DNA of 64,000 nt from Candidozyma auris (taxonomy: Eukaryota > Ascomycota > Pichiomycetes > Serinales > Metschnikowiaceae), in contig NC_072813.1 of NCBI RefSeq assembly GCF_003013715.1, positions 744,001 to 808,000 of the forward strand, in the 5' to 3' direction. The stretch's first letter is position 1, and every line of letters begins with the position of its first letter. Positions 20,820 to 31,812 of the stretch are shown one piece after another. The position numbers were made by a program, and so were the translations under genes. Below the pieces are notes generated by a model. That model saw only the letters and a program-made list of their open reading frames with translations, was not told the origin of the DNA and did no database searches.

Positions 20820-23315
20820 TTAGTTCATGAACAAGAATTGAAGGTCGTCCGGGGTGAGCCTATTGACAGCTGCATCATCGTGATTAATAGTAGCGTGAAT
20901 CATGTTCGCTTTCTTATCTTGCAACTCGATAATTTTCAGCTCTATACTGTCCTCAATACAGAATCTTGTGATTCGAATCGGTCTTTTCTGTCCAATTCGG
21001 TGTACTCTGTCCATCGACTGCCACTCCACACTTGGGTTCCACCATGGGTCCATCAAGAACACCTGTGAGGCTTCACACAAGTTCAAAGCTACACCTCCGG
21101 CCTTCAAAGAGACAAGGAAAATCTCCACCAGTGTATTCTCCATGAAGTGTTTGATAGTCTTGTCACGTTGCTGTGGTGACATGGACCCTGAGAGCTTGAC
21201 AGTTTGGAATCCGGCACACTTGAGTCTCCACTCGACCAAGTCCAACATGGATGTGAACTGAGAAAACACAATCGACTTGATAGTGTGTCTATCTGACCGT
21301 AGCTTGTAAAGCTCCTCAACAAGCGCCTCGATTTTTGTGCTCAGCCTCCATTCACCACCATGTGTTCCCATTTTGATTCGGTTCACAATAGAAGCCTTCG
21401 AAAATTGCTCTTCGTCGACTTCAAGTGCCGGTTGTTGCAAGTCAATAGAAAGACCGATGTGGCAAACTGGACACTCAAGCTTCTTCTCCTCTCCGGAAAA
21501 ACTCTCCACGTACTCTTGGATACACATACGACAGAATTTGTGATGACACTTGGACTCAATCGGTTCTTCTGCTTCGTCGTCACAAAGCTGACACATAACT
21601 ACGCCCTCTATATCTTGGGCAATTGAGTTTGTGCCAATACGCTTCAAGACTAGATCTGGATGGTCTGCCAATTGTCTCATTCTGGTAATCAATGTGAAGA
21701 TGTTGGCGTAATTGTTTAACACAACACCCTCTGCAACATAATCGTTGAACTTTCTCTTCGAGTCACTGTACAACGATGTGTACAAATCCTTTTCCTCGGC
21801 ATTGAATTTGTCCCTTCTGATCTCAACGATCCTTGGAGGTAACCCAAGATCATCAGCACGCTCAAGCTTTGTTCTTCGAAGCATGATGTTTCGTAAAAGT
21901 AAGCGGATATGCTGAAAAGATATAAGGCCATCGCCTTCAATGCCATGCTTCTGTATGTTTTTCAACATGAAGTGATTGAAAAAATTGGTGTGAACCATGG
22001 GTGAGTGTCCACATTGATCACAATGTCTCCAATCTGAGAATTTCCACTCGCTTGAAGAGCACTCACACTTTGTGCAAAAGTATTTGTAAAACGGATCAAG
22101 CTTCATGAAGCGAATCAAGGAATACATTTCACCAATTCTGTTTTGTAACGGTGTACCAGTCAAGCACCAGCGCTTTTGGCAATTCAAGTCATTAGCAGCC
22201 TTTGCCGTCCCGGAGGTACGGTCCTTGATGTTGTGTGCTTCATCGAGAATTACTCGATAGAACGGCAATGCGTGCAAAGGAGACTTCTGCTTCACCACAC
22301 CGTTCTTTCTGCGAAATCCGTAACGCTCCTTTCTGTAGACACTCTCAAGGACAGAGTAGGATGTCAATATGACATCATACTTCATAAGTTCGTCAATCTC
22401 AGTCTCTCTGTTGGCACCGTGGAACAAAAGAACCTTGAGTTGGCCCTCGTGAGTATGAGCCTCGATTTCATTCTTCCATTGCATCAACGCCACAGTGGGA
22501 CCAACAACCAAGTTGGGGCGTTTCAGCGTGTCACTCATGAAAAGTGCAATCATCTGAATTGTCTTACCCATACCCATCTCGTCCGCCAAAACACCGCCAT
22601 TGAACTCTCCTTCTTCTTGCTTCAAGAGCCAGTTAAGACCCTCCAACTGAAAGGGTAAGAGCCTGATATTCATCTTGTCAGGCTGCTCTGCTCTCTCCAC
22701 GGGTACCCCTGCAAGAGACTGGAGATATGGAAAGACATCCTTCAACTCAGGGTGCTGCTCATAAAGTTTGTTAGTGGTACGAGTAAAGTACGGCACTTTC
22801 ACCTTCGGCTCTTTTTTCTTCCTTGGCTTTTTACCTTTCTTTTGAGAAGGACTTGGGCTTAGCGAGACGCGTTGTTTGAGCTTCGGCCGTTCCGCCTCCG
22901 TCCCGTTGCCGTTTGCCTCACCTACAAGATCGTCCTCGTCACTGTCAAGATTAACCGCGTTCTCGATATTTGTCCCCTCCCGGTGTCGCGAATGACTCAC
23001 AATGGCGATATCGTCATCCTCGGATTCAGGATGATCCTCTATGGTGAAATCCTCATCATTATCGTCATCCGATTCCTCTTTTTTAACTCTTTTTGCACTC
23101 TTACGCTGTCCACGAGCCGGCCTTTTTTTTGAGCTGCCGTTTGGAACAACTTCGATCACATCTTCGTCTGATTCTTCTTTGTAAGTTTTCGTTTGTTGAG
23201 CCAGTTTCCGTCTAGATCTGCCGTTTCTCTTCTTGCGATCAGGATCGTTCACGATGAAACCGCCCTCCTCGATATCGGACGCGTAGTCTTCTTCAAGATG
23301 TTGTGAGCGCGTCAT
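20820..23315 (-). CDS. RAD16: Rad16 SWI/SNF-family ATPase with RING finger
   Basis: 831 residues. The N-terminal third is acidic and basic, low in complexity, with nuclear targeting stretches. It is followed by a Snf2 helicase core: Walker A in [13 protein letters not shown] ([10 protein letters not shown]), LTGTPLQNR, and the C-terminal lobe with QFTSMLDL and DRVHRIGQ. Between the lobes lie a cysteine-rich insert ([22 protein letters not shown]) and a C3HC4 RING ([10 protein letters not shown] ... CPVCHIGL), both hallmarks of Rad16. With Rad7 it forms the NER4 complex for global-genome nucleotide excision repair and ubiquitin ligation. Slightly longer than the baker's yeast protein, mainly at the N terminus. 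Confidence 0.97.
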   Translation of the reverse strand: MTRSQHLEEDYASDIEEGGFIVNDPDRKKRNGRSRRKLAQQTKTYKEESDEDVIEVVPNGSSKKRPARGQRKSAKRVKKEESDDDNDEDFTIEDHPESEDDDIAIVSHSRHREGTNIENAVNLDSDEDDLVGEANGNGTEAERPKLKQRVSLSPSPSQKKGKKPRKKKEPKVKVPYFTRTTNKLYEQHPELKDVFPYLQSLAGVPVERAEQPDKMNIRLLPFQLEGLNWLLKQEEGEFNGGVLADEMGMGKTIQMIALFMSDTLKRPNLVVGPTVALMQWKNEIEAHTHEGQLKVLLFHGANRETEIDELMKYDVILTSYSVLESVYRKERYGFRRKNGVVKQKSPLHALPFYRVILDEAHNIKDRTSGTAKAANDLNCQKRWCLTGTPLQNRIGEMYSLIRFMKLDPFYKYFCTKCECSSSEWKFSDWRHCDQCGHSPMVHTNFFNHFMLKNIQKHGIEGDGLISFQHIRLLLRNIMLRRTKLERADDLGLPPRIVEIRRDKFNAEEKDLYTSLYSDSKRKFNDYVAEGVVLNNYANIFTLITRMRQLADHPDLVLKRIGTNSIAQDIEGVVMCQLCDDEAEEPIESKCHHKFCRMCIQEYVESFSGEEKKLECPVCHIGLSIDLQQPALEVDEEQFSKASIVNRIKMGTHGGEWRLSTKIEALVEELYKLRSDRHTIKSIVFSQFTSMLDLVEWRLKCAGFQTVKLSGSMSPQQRDKTIKHFMENTLVEIFLVSLKAGGVALNLCEASQVFLMDPWWNPSVEWQSMDRVHRIGQKRPIRITRFCIEDSIELKIIELQDKKANMIHATINHDDAAVNRLTPDDLQFLFMN

Positions 23316-24532
23316 ATATGAGTCAAAGGATTTATACGCGTCTCGAAATATTTGTCGTCAACCCCTTCTCCTTCTTTTCAACAGCTAATGTTGAAAACGT
23401 GTGAGTTGAAAAGGTTGAAATATGCCTTCTTATCTGCTATATGACATGCATATGCGAAGGTTGATATACCTTGTGTGCAGGCCGCTAGCAACGCTCCATT
23501 GCTTGCTAAGAGCTATGAACAATGATTACTTTCTTTAATTTTATTTCTTGATTGTACTACATCAAATAACAGAGAATCTTTCCTAGAGCTCATCATCGGC
23601 TTTGTTGGTTTCGTGGAGTGCGACTACCTTTAGCTGAAGAAGTATATATCACGGAACTCAGGAGATGAGCACACTCATGAAATTTGCCACAAAATGAACT
23701 TGACGGTCGCAACCAAGAAATGGTGGGAATCTCTCCTTAATACTTTTTCTGAGTTATGAAGTAGAATTTATTGGAACCTATTATGATATTGTGACAATAA
23801 GGACAAAAAGAATAGCCACAAATTGTTTCAATATGTGGAGCGCATGTGGCACAAACCACAGGCTGAAAATGACGAGAAGCAACAGCCGCTCTCGAGCAAG
23901 AAGAAGTAACTAGATTACAATTATCTTTTTGTTTGTTTTTTTTTAGTCTTTGATAAAATGTGCTCAAATGAAATTCTTCTTGTTTTTTGCAACTATTGGA
24001 AATTGCTGCGAAAAAATAAGTAAGTGTGTTGATGATGGACTAAGCACCTCTACGCTTCAACACCTTGAAAGTAATTCATTTTAGAAATTCATCTGAACAT
24101 AATGTTTCACCCATGCCCGTTACATAGTTTCTTAAAATGGCCAGAAACATACATGTCAAGATGAATTATGTGGCGAGTTCACTAACGCTGTCACCACCAC
24201 AGGTCTAGTCGGAAAGATTTAAGATATTATCTTATGTGTGAAATTTTTCCTAAACAATTCAAAGCTCTACAGCACGATCTTTCGAACAAACAGCGACAAA
24301 AGGTTTTGTGTATCAATGTGGTCTAACAACTTCCTTCGTATTCACTCGACATTACTCATTCTGAATGAACTGTCAGTAAAGCTTCAGATAATTGTTTGCC
24401 CACAGATTCTGATCCATGTCCCTTGTAATCGACAACCCTACAATTCTACACAAAGCACCGCCCGCTTCACAGACCTGCCCGTTTCTCTTCTCCAATACGT
24501 AAATTAATTACATGTTACATGCTCATAGCAGT
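23316..24532. other. Gap between RAD16 and RPS18
   Basis: 1,217 bases, AT-rich. It contains the motif copy at 24000-24016 (reverse strand TTTTTTCGCAGCAATTT) and an ATG-less open frame with two CxxC pairs, listed separately. No RNA gene was recognised. Confidence 0.4.
23737..24039 (-). other. Possible small or decayed ORF with two CxxC pairs
   Basis: The frame is open for 100 codons but has no ATG; the first candidate start is TTG at 23967. Its C-terminal half contains CATC and CPYC motifs 14 residues apart (FQPVVCATCAPHIETICGY, then CPYCHN), like a zinc ribbon. This could be an exon whose first part I cannot find, a pseudogene remnant, or chance. No branch point is visible upstream on this strand. 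I do not assign a function. Confidence 0.2.
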
Positions 24533-24970
24533 TTAACGACCACGAGAGGTGGTCTTGGTGTGCTGACCTCTCACCTTCAAACCCCAGAAGTGTCTGATAC
24601 CTCTGTGAGCTCTGATCTTCTTCAATCTCTCCAAGTCGTCTCTCAACTTGGACTCCATGTTGTTGGCCAAGACATGGTAGTCCTTGCCGTCAACCTGGTC
24701 CTTCTGTCTGTTCAAGAACCAAGCTGGGATCTTGTAGTGGGTTGGGTTTTGCATGATGGTGACAACTCTCTCCAACTCTTCCTGGGTCAACTCACCGGCA
24801 CGCTTCTTCAAGTCAACGTCGGCCTTCTTGCACACCAAGTTGGAGTATCTTCTGCCCACACCTCTGATCTTGGTCAAGGCGTACATGATCTTGATTCTAC
24901 CATCAATGTTGGTGTTCAACAAACGCAAGATGTGCTGGAACGAACCGTCTTCTTGGACAACTAACGACAT
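24533..24970 (-). CDS. RPS18: 40S ribosomal protein S18 (uS13)
   Basis: 145 residues from the ATG at 24970 ([20 protein letters not shown]), nearly identical to yeast Rps18 along its whole length and ending in [10 protein letters not shown]. The 40 codons that stay open upstream are leader sequence. uS13 sits in the head of the small subunit and contacts the P-site tRNA and the inter-subunit bridge. Unlike the baker's yeast copies, this one has no intron in the coding part. Cbf1 and Tbf1 sites upstream fit a CTG-clade ribosomal-protein promoter. Confidence 0.98.
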
Positions 24971-25065
24971 GGCGGCTGGTGTTGTTTTGGTAGTTGGGAA
25001 CAAATTCAAGAGTCTTTTGGCTGGAAATTTTTTTCCTCTTCCTCCCCAGTGCAGGTGCGAGTAAG

Positions 25066-25072
25066 TCACGTG
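25066..25072. promoter_or_regulatory. Cbf1 E-box of RPS18
   Basis: TCACGTG, about 95 bases before the RPS18 ATG. Cbf1 is known to co-occupy ribosomal-protein promoters in Candida albicans. Confidence 0.6.
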
Positions 25073-25134
25073 AAGCGCAGTCGAGGACACTTAGTGAACC
25101 GTGTATGTGAGGGCGCTGCGGGTCTCGCAGTCAT

Positions 25135-25150
25135 TAGGGCTGGAGCCCTA
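25135..25150. promoter_or_regulatory. Tbf1-type palindrome of RPS18
   Basis: TAGGGCT-GG-AGCCCTA, a perfect inverted repeat with a 2-base spacer, preceded by T (TTAGGGCT). It closely matches the palindromic Tbf1 site that drives ribosomal-protein genes in Candida albicans. It lies 165-180 bases before the ATG and 60 bases upstream of the Cbf1 box. Confidence 0.65.
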
Positions 25151-25618
25151 TAGAGGGACCCCTAGGCTTCGTTCTGCAAGATTATAGTGATACCCTTTTT
25201 GCTAAACAAAGTCTTATTCTAGTAACTACAACTTGATTCAGGTGCTAGTGTTGAACCAACGCTTGCTTTTCTTGAATACTTAATGTGGAACATGAAACCG
25301 CTTTCGCAACCAAAGTACTGAGGTATATATGTACGTCGTAATGTTATCAATATGGGCCTTCTTATCAAACGTAACTCATTCTAGCTTTGTTTCAGCGGTG
25401 TTAAAGCAACGATAATTCGACATGAGTGGAAGGTCAAAATCAACTTGTTCACCACAAGAGTCCATAGCAGTCGTGCGACCAATTTAAAGGAGCCGGTGCT
25501 GCTTCTTACTAAAGGCTGCTTCCAAAGACTACTGATATGATTTCTACCACAGCAACTTGCACTTCAAGATGTATTATTGCACGTTTGCATCCTATCCCAA
25601 TTATCTATGTACAGTGAC

Positions 25619-26362
25619 CTAAAGGTCGTAATGGGCAACAAGCCAGTTCAACGCTGCCTCCTCGATGTATACTCTATTGGCCTTCAACAAGTCTCTCACT
25701 TCAAGCGCGTCCTTCACCACAACGTCGGTTTTCCTCGCCCTCTTCTCCGTAGCCTTCATCAAATTGTCTCTTTGCACATCAGTCACGAAAAGAATACTCA
25801 ATCTTTGCAACCCGTGGCCTTCCACAAACTTTTCCATCTGGTATGGGTGTTCGAACTCAAAGTCTGTAATCAAGCGATCGCTTTCCGCCTTCTGCTCCCC
25901 TCCAATGATATATAACTGGCCAGCTCTGTACTTATCACTCAATGCTGTCTGCATGCCTTTGGCGTAGATCTTGCGTGGTAACTTCGTCAGCCAGTCATGT
26001 GGTGCTTTAATACCGTGTGCCTTCAATCCGTTGTCTCTGGTTGGCGAGTTGGCATCACCAACTCTCGCTCTACCAGTACCTTTCTGGGGATGCAATTTTC
26101 TGTTTGAGTATGGCTTGTCGCCTTTTGTAGGAACGTTCTCAGACCCAAAGCGTGCTCTGTCGGCCTCAAACACAACAGCGCTCCACAAGAAATCCCTTCT
26201 GAGCGGTCTGTTCAAGAAGTGGTTTGGATATGCAACCATCTTGTGAGGTTCGAGCGATGGGAAACTTCTGATGGATGCAAGGGTGTACTTGGGAGGTATG
26301 CCCATCAGCAACGGGGTCTCCAGGACGCCGGTAGCAAGGGATCTAACAAATGACCTGAGCAT
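25619..26362 (-). CDS. YML6: Mitochondrial large-subunit ribosomal protein uL4m
   Basis: 247 residues. A basic, Arg-rich N terminus (MLRSFVRSLATGVLE) is a probable mitochondrial presequence. The L4 core follows, with RRDFLWSAVVFEADRARFGSENV, the diagnostic GTGRARVGDANSPTRDNG loop that lines the exit tunnel, and LPRKIYAKGMQTALSDKYR. Family length fits Yml6. An E-box ATCACGTG at 26429-26436 lies about 70 bases upstream. It is on the same strand as KEX1, which ends 201 bases upstream of it. Confidence 0.95.
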   Translation of the reverse strand: MLRSFVRSLATGVLETPLLMGIPPKYTLASIRSFPSLEPHKMVAYPNHFLNRPLRRDFLWSAVVFEADRARFGSENVPTKGDKPYSNRKLHPQKGTGRARVGDANSPTRDNGLKAHGIKAPHDWLTKLPRKIYAKGMQTALSDKYRAGQLYIIGGEQKAESDRLITDFEFEHPYQMEKFVEGHGLQRLSILFVTDVQRDNLMKATEKRARKTDVVVKDALEVRDLLKANRVYIEEAALNWLVAHYDL

Positions 26363-26563
26363 GTAGATTCGGTTTGATAGTCGATGAAAGTAGATGGTGC
26401 TGGGTTGAGTAGATTTTTTCTATGGTAGATCACGTGCGCACTCGTGAAGTGGTAGGACTGGGACATACTGATGGCTGCTAAAGTACGTGGTTCTGCTTCA
26501 TATGCAAAAATAGTTCATTCGGTTATAAACTTTTCGTAATTCGTGAATGGCGAGTAAACGCCG

Positions 26564-28549
26564 CTATTCTTCAGAGTTTCTGTGCAATGCAGGATCACCG
26601 GACTCGGGCTCCTCTTCCTCTGGAGGCGACTCCGCTTCATCATCGCTTGCAATGATGAAATCGGCATCGTCATCATGTCGCCTAGATTCCAATTCTATAT
26701 CTTCGAATTGCAGCGTTGGTGCATAACGACCTCGAGGATCTCCTCCGGTCAATTTCAGAAAAGCCCTCGAGAAGATAGAGCCCTTTGAATCAATATTTGG
26801 ACCGATACCCAATTCCTCTTCCTCCAACTGGTCTGCCCACTGGACGTTCTTTTTCCTATTTGACGACTTCGTCTTGATGATGGATGCTGGACGTGACCTG
26901 TAAGCGGAAAAGAGAGCACAAACGCCCCATATGAGAACAATAATGACGGCAAACTGAATAAGACGCACGAATGCGCTACCGTAGTGTACCTCTGAGCCGT
27001 CGGTGGTGCTTGTGCTGTTGTTTCCTCCGACCGGGACGGAAGAGCCAAGAGATGACGTCTGAGAGTCACCAGGTTCAGGCTTAGTCGGCCTACCGTTGTC
27101 CTCGCTATAGGACAACGCGTGCGTGATAAGCTTAGGCTTCTCGTTCAGATTATCCACGACATCATATCGCTCATACAAGATATCAACCAAAGCGCTCGAT
27201 AACTCGGGCTTATCGAACGGCACCATGTGGGAGGCTTCAAAGACGTTTACGTAGGTCAAGTTGGCTTCGCTCTGAAGATATCCTCCCTTCTCGCCTTCGT
27301 GGATCCAGTCGTATGTTGGTAAAGACTCCGAGAAACCCTTCTTACCATTCCAGTCCAAATCTCTGACGAGGTACTCTGCGCCCACATAATTACAGATTAT
27401 ATCCCTGTCTCCGTGAAAGAGCACAATTTTAGTGTTCTTCAAAAGGTCTGGAAGAAGAGAGATGGCAGGAGGAAAATCACGTTGGTTCAAGTGGGTGCCA
27501 ACGTTGCCCCGACACTCTTTCCAAGATATCTTATTCTCCAAGTTCAAACTGTTCATCACATTATTGTCACGCAAAAACGGGGTCACATACTGGAGATCTG
27601 GTGGCCAATGCATGCCGCAAGAAGGAAACGAGTCCTTGAGCTTGTAGTCGTACATGTTGAAGCATTGCTCGTTCTTTGCAGCGCGGTTGTCCCTCGTGTA
27701 CTGAAGCAAAAGACTGAGCACGTTGTCACAGACCCTCGTGGCCAAATCAGCGGCAGCAGGCGTCTTCTCAGCCTTGGCATGGTCCACCCGTTTTTGGCAC
27801 TCCTCTTGTCTCGAAAGAAGATCTCTCCAGTTAGGATGGTTTGTAGAGATGATTCCTGCTTGCTGAGCAAACGGTAAATACGAGAGGCCTTGCGTATACG
27901 GGTCGATGTAGCCGTTGCCAATCAAGAGGCCCGCCAAATGAATATCAGGCATGTGCTCAATGATGCCGTGAGCAATGTAAGGAATATACTGGCCTGCAAA
28001 ACTCTCACCTGCCAACATGATATCATAGTGTCGCTCCTCGGGGAAAAGGTCGAAGTATTTCTCCAAAAACGTCTTGAAGTGCCACGATACGTCGTTCAAG
28101 TTGTTGGCATAATCGTCAGAGTACGAGAAGCCAGTGCCCGCTGGCTGGTCCACGAACACAATGTCGGCCCTCTTATGCCACGACCCTTCATTGTACACCA
28201 CCTCCTTGTGCTTGTTTACCCTGAGCGGGCCTGCTTCCATCAAGGCGCCATCCATGGAGGAACACCCGGGCCCACCGTTTAGCCAGAAAATCAACTTTTT
28301 CTCTGCCACGGGCGCCTTATGCTGATCCTGGAACTTCCAGAAGAAATAGTGTGTGTCGTTCTGCTCATAGAGTCGAAGCTGCCCGGCAAACATCACGGGG
28401 ATATCTTTGGTATCGATCTTGAAGAGCCCCGGAAGTGAGGTGACCAAGTAATCTTCGACAGAAGAGCCTCTTTTTTGGGAAAGCTCTTCTCTGGCAAGCT
28501 TGATGGGGTTTGCCCACGCTGCCGCAAGAAGAAAAAATAGCCATAACAT
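26564..28549 (-). CDS. KEX1: Kex1 trans-Golgi serine carboxypeptidase
   Basis: 661 residues. A signal peptide (MLWLFFLLAAAWANP) is followed by an S10 carboxypeptidase domain: NGGPGCSS oxyanion region, GESFAG with the catalytic Ser near residue 180, the Asp region (FHGDRDIICNYVGAEY) and the catalytic His in ASHMVPFDKP. One transmembrane segment follows (FAVIIVLIWGVCALF), then an acidic cytosolic tail with many E and D. This is the Kex1 plan. Kex1 trims C-terminal Lys/Arg from peptides cut by Kex2, including pheromone precursors. The catalytic triad is intact. Confidence 0.96.
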   Translation of the reverse strand: MLWLFFLLAAAWANPIKLAREELSQKRGSSVEDYLVTSLPGLFKIDTKDIPVMFAGQLRLYEQNDTHYFFWKFQDQHKAPVAEKKLIFWLNGGPGCSSMDGALMEAGPLRVNKHKEVVYNEGSWHKRADIVFVDQPAGTGFSYSDDYANNLNDVSWHFKTFLEKYFDLFPEERHYDIMLAGESFAGQYIPYIAHGIIEHMPDIHLAGLLIGNGYIDPYTQGLSYLPFAQQAGIISTNHPNWRDLLSRQEECQKRVDHAKAEKTPAAADLATRVCDNVLSLLLQYTRDNRAAKNEQCFNMYDYKLKDSFPSCGMHWPPDLQYVTPFLRDNNVMNSLNLENKISWKECRGNVGTHLNQRDFPPAISLLPDLLKNTKIVLFHGDRDIICNYVGAEYLVRDLDWNGKKGFSESLPTYDWIHEGEKGGYLQSEANLTYVNVFEASHMVPFDKPELSSALVDILYERYDVVDNLNEKPKLITHALSYSEDNGRPTKPEPGDSQTSSLGSSVPVGGNNSTSTTDGSEVHYGSAFVRLIQFAVIIVLIWGVCALFSAYRSRPASIIKTKSSNRKKNVQWADQLEEEELGIGPNIDSKGSIFSRAFLKLTGGDPRGRYAPTLQFEDIELESRRHDDDADFIIASDDEAESPPEEEEPESGDPALHRNSEE

Positions 28550-29017
28550 TTGGCGGGTGCTGGCGATCGTCAGTTTGTAGATTGGTAGCTGTGCGGTTTA
28601 GGAGGTGGATCGGGAAGAAACTTGATAATGCGCATGGCGCCCAGAGAAAGATTGTTGGCAGTGCACTTCCAGAAGAGGCAAAAAGATAGAATCACGCCTG
28701 ATAAGAAAAATTGGAGAAAGGCTATAAGTTTAATGGATAAAAAGGTTTTTCTTGAGCTGATCAGTGTTGGTTTATTTTTTCGAGTTTCTTATGTTCGTGT
28801 TGGGGTGCTCTTCGGGAAATCTGCTCCCCTACTATTTATGGAAAGGTGCCTGTGGAGACTCGCTTTTTTCGCAACCATTCTTAAAGAAAAGTGCTTAGAG
28901 TTAGACCGCTACTGGGCTGGTGACTACTTCTAATTTATGTCATATTTAAAACAATCTTATTAGGGAGCTAATATTGGAAATTATAGTCTCGCACAAAAGC
29001 CTTTATTATTGGCCTGC
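28550..29017. promoter_or_regulatory. KEX1 promoter region
   Basis: 468 bases between the GPH1 stop and the KEX1 start. It carries a motif copy at 28864-28879 (TTTTTTCGCAACCATT) about 315 bases before the KEX1 ATG. No gene is supported. Confidence 0.45.
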
Positions 29018-31711
29018 TCAGCTGCTGAGAGGCTCCACGTTCCAAATGTTCTCGGCATACTCGTCGATACACCGGTCTGAGGAGAAGAATCCCATATTGG
29101 CCACAGACAAAACTGACTTCTTCACCCACTGGTGCAAGTGGTCCTTGTCTTGCAGGTCTCCGCCGTGGTGGCCGTAGATCTTCTCAAGTCTATCCTGGCA
29201 CTCTAAGTATAAGTCGAAGTCATCGGTCACTAAGTAGTAATCGCCGTGGTGAGTGATGGACTCGATCAAGGGCCTGAACTCGTGTGGGTCGCCAAACATG
29301 CCCAGGTAGATTGCGTCAAACACCCTCTGCAACGTGGCTGGCACTTTGACGCCTTCAAACCGGTGCTTGTGTCTAATCTCTTCCACAGACTCGGCCAAGT
29401 TACCGAACAAGAAGATGTTCTCCTCACCTATCTCTCTGGTAATCTCGACATTGGCACCATCCACTGTTCCAATTATAAGGCCACCGTTGAGGGCAAATTT
29501 CATGTTGGACGTACCCAGAGCCTCTGTACCAGCGGTGGAGATGTGATTAGACAAGTCAGAACCTGGGCAGATAATCTCGGCCTTCGACACATTGTAGTCA
29601 GGAATGAAGACCACCTTCAACAAATTGTCAATCTCAGGATCGTTGTTGACAACCTCACCAACAACATTGACCAAGTGAATGATGGTCTTGGCCATGTAGT
29701 AACCAGGAGCGGCTTTACCACCAATGATGGTAGCCTTGGATATGTAGTGCTTCAACTTAATGTCGTCAATAGAGACACCTTCCTGAATCAACTCTTTGAT
29801 TCTCAAGTACCTGTAGATTGCAGCAAAGATATTTAATTGCTGTCTCTTGTACTCGTGGATTCTCTTCACTTGCACGTCGAACATTACAGTGGGGTCCAAC
29901 TCTATGCCAGTCTCTGTCCTCACAAGGGTTGCAAGCCTCCGTTTGTTGTTAAACTTGATGGCGTCCCAGCGCTTCAAGAAGCTGTCGTCGTCCACAAATT
30001 TTTCGAGCTGTTTCAAACGACCCAAGTGAGTCAAATACTCGTAGTCTTTATCATCAAGCACTTCAGAAATCAATGCCGCCAATTCTGGGTTCGCCTGGCG
30101 CAACCATCTTCTTGGAGTAATACCGTTAGTGACGTTGATGAACTTGTCGGGGCCAAACACCTTGACGAAGTCCTTGAAGATAGTCGTCTTGATCAATTCA
30201 GAATGCAATTCAGCCACTCCGTTGACCTTGTGAGAACCAATGATTGCCAAGTAAGCCATTCTAACGGACTTAGGCTCACTTTCTTCAATTACAGAAACAC
30301 GACTGAGCAAGTCTCTGTCCTCAGGAAACCTTGACTCCACGCTCTTCAAGAAGTAATAGTTGATGTCGTAAATGATCTGTAAGTGTCTAGGCAATAAGTT
30401 ACCTAAAAGATGAACAGGCCATTTCTCCAATGCCTCAGTCATCACCGTGTGGTTGGTGTAGGCGAATGTTTTAGTGACAATGGCCCAAGCATCATCCCAA
30501 GGCAAGCCTTCAATGTCCACCAAGATTCTTTGTAACTCCACGATGGCCAAAGTGGGGTGAGTGTCGTTCAACTGAATGGCAACCTGGTCAGGGAATTTGG
30601 CGAAGTCGCTCTTGTGGTTCTTTTTGAATCTTCTGACGATATCATGCAAGGAGGCAGCCACCCAGAAGTACTGCTGCTTCAAACGCAACTCTTTACCCTT
30701 GTCGAAATTATCGTTTGGGTACAAAACAGCAGTGATAGACTCAGCGTTCTGCTGTGCAGCCACAGACTGTTGGTAGTCACCAGAGTTGAATTTGTTGAAG
30801 TCAAACTCACTGGTAGGTTTGGCGTTCCACAAACGCAAGTTGTTGGTGTTGGTAGTATTATAGCCTGGCACAGGGAAATCACAAGCAACGGCCAACACTC
30901 TATCACCACCGTGCCACACAGTCTTGGTCAAACCAGTTTTCTCATCTAACACTTCCTCGACGTCTCCGTAGAAGTTGACAGGAATCTGGATCTCGTGTCT
31001 GTCAATTTCCCAAGGGTTCGAATCCTTCAACCAGTAATCTGGAGTCTCGACCTGGTATCCATCGATGATTCTCTGGCGAAAAATACCATACTGGTAGTTC
31101 AAGCCGTACCCCCAACCAGAATAGTTCTTGGAGGAAAGGGAATCCACGAAACAGGCAGCCAACCTGCCCAAACCACCATTTCCAAGCCCGGCATCAGGTT
31201 CCTCTTCAAGCACATCCTCAAGGTTGAAACCCAACCCATTGAGCGCCTGCAGCACCACCCCACGGCTCTTCAAGTTGATTAAGGCATTGTCCATAGCTCT
31301 GCCCATGAGAAACTCAAGCGACAAGTAGTACACACGCTTCCCGTCATGAATGGTCTGCTTCTGCTGGGTGTTTGCCCAGTCCACAAGCAAGTTGTCTCTG
31401 ATGGACTCCAGCGCAGCGTGGTAGGCGGCCATGTTATCGCAATTGTACATGTTTCTGGCCAAGTTGAACTCGACTTTGCTGACAAAAGACTGCTCGAACT
31501 CGTCGTTGTTGATGACGTTCTTCCTCTCCTCCTCAGCTCCCAATTTTTTGGAGGTGTCCATGTTCTGGAGCTTGGAGTACTTGCGCCAGATCTGCTTTGC
31601 CGACTCTGGGATCTGTGCATCATAGGCAATGATCTGGTTTTGTGTGAACCCGGTGTTGGTTCTTTTCAACTTAGGCTGCGGCATAGCCGCTGGCGTCACG
31701 TAGTCACCCAT
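29018..31711 (-). CDS. GPH1: Glycogen phosphorylase
   Basis: 897 residues from the first ATG at 31711. The family sequence is complete from YYLSLEFLMGRAMDNALINL through GLGNGGLGRLAACFVDSL, HPTLAIVELQRIL and the pyridoxal-phosphate region (GTSNMKFALNGGLIIGTVDGANVEI). It releases glucose-1-phosphate from glycogen in the cytosol. The codon at 29518-29516 in the motif GTEA-x-GTSNMKF is CTG; this position is Ser in phosphorylases generally, so CTG must be read as Ser. The frame remains open for 52 codons upstream without an ATG, through a 12-bp repeat. C/AGGGG stress-type elements lie further upstream. Confidence 0.97.
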   Translation of the reverse strand: MGDYVTPAAMPQPKLKRTNTGFTQNQIIAYDAQIPESAKQIWRKYSKLQNMDTSKKLGAEEERKNVINNDEFEQSFVSKVEFNLARNMYNCDNMAAYHAALESIRDNLLVDWANTQQKQTIHDGKRVYYLSLEFLMGRAMDNALINLKSRGVVLQALNGLGFNLEDVLEEEPDAGLGNGGLGRLAACFVDSLSSKNYSGWGYGLNYQYGIFRQRIIDGYQVETPDYWLKDSNPWEIDRHEIQIPVNFYGDVEEVLDEKTGLTKTVWHGGDRVLAVACDFPVPGYNTTNTNNLRLWNAKPTSEFDFNKFNSGDYQQSVAAQQNAESITAVLYPNDNFDKGKELRLKQQYFWVAASLHDIVRRFKKNHKSDFAKFPDQVAIQLNDTHPTLAIVELQRILVDIEGLPWDDAWAIVTKTFAYTNHTVMTEALEKWPVHLLGNLLPRHLQIIYDINYYFLKSVESRFPEDRDLLSRVSVIEESEPKSVRMAYLAIIGSHKVNGVAELHSELIKTTIFKDFVKVFGPDKFINVTNGITPRRWLRQANPELAALISEVLDDKDYEYLTHLGRLKQLEKFVDDDSFLKRWDAIKFNNKRRLATLVRTETGIELDPTVMFDVQVKRIHEYKRQQLNIFAAIYRYLRIKELIQEGVSIDDIKLKHYISKATIIGGKAAPGYYMAKTIIHLVNVVGEVVNNDPEIDNLLKVVFIPDYNVSKAEIICPGSDLSNHISTAGTEALGTSNMKFALNGGLIIGTVDGANVEITREIGEENIFLFGNLAESVEEIRHKHRFEGVKVPATLQRVFDAIYLGMFGDPHEFRPLIESITHHGDYYLVTDDFDLYLECQDRLEKIYGHHGGDLQDKDHLHQWVKKSVLSVANMGFFSSDRCIDEYAENIWNVEPLSS

Positions 31712-31764
31712 CGAACAAATGAAGAAAAAGTAGTAGTAACAGTTGGAGAAGCTGAAGAGTTGCT

Positions 31765-31812
31765 GCGAATTGGCCTGCGAGTTGGGCTGCGAGTTGGGCT
31801 GCGAATTGGCCC
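31765..31812. repeat. Four 12-bp tandem repeats in GPH1 leader
   Basis: Units GCGAATTGGCCT, GCGAGTTGGGCT, GCGAGTTGGGCT, GCGAATTGGCCC. They lie 54-101 bases upstream of the GPH1 ATG, in frame with it. If translated they would give NSQ-P/A units. Confidence 0.7.
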
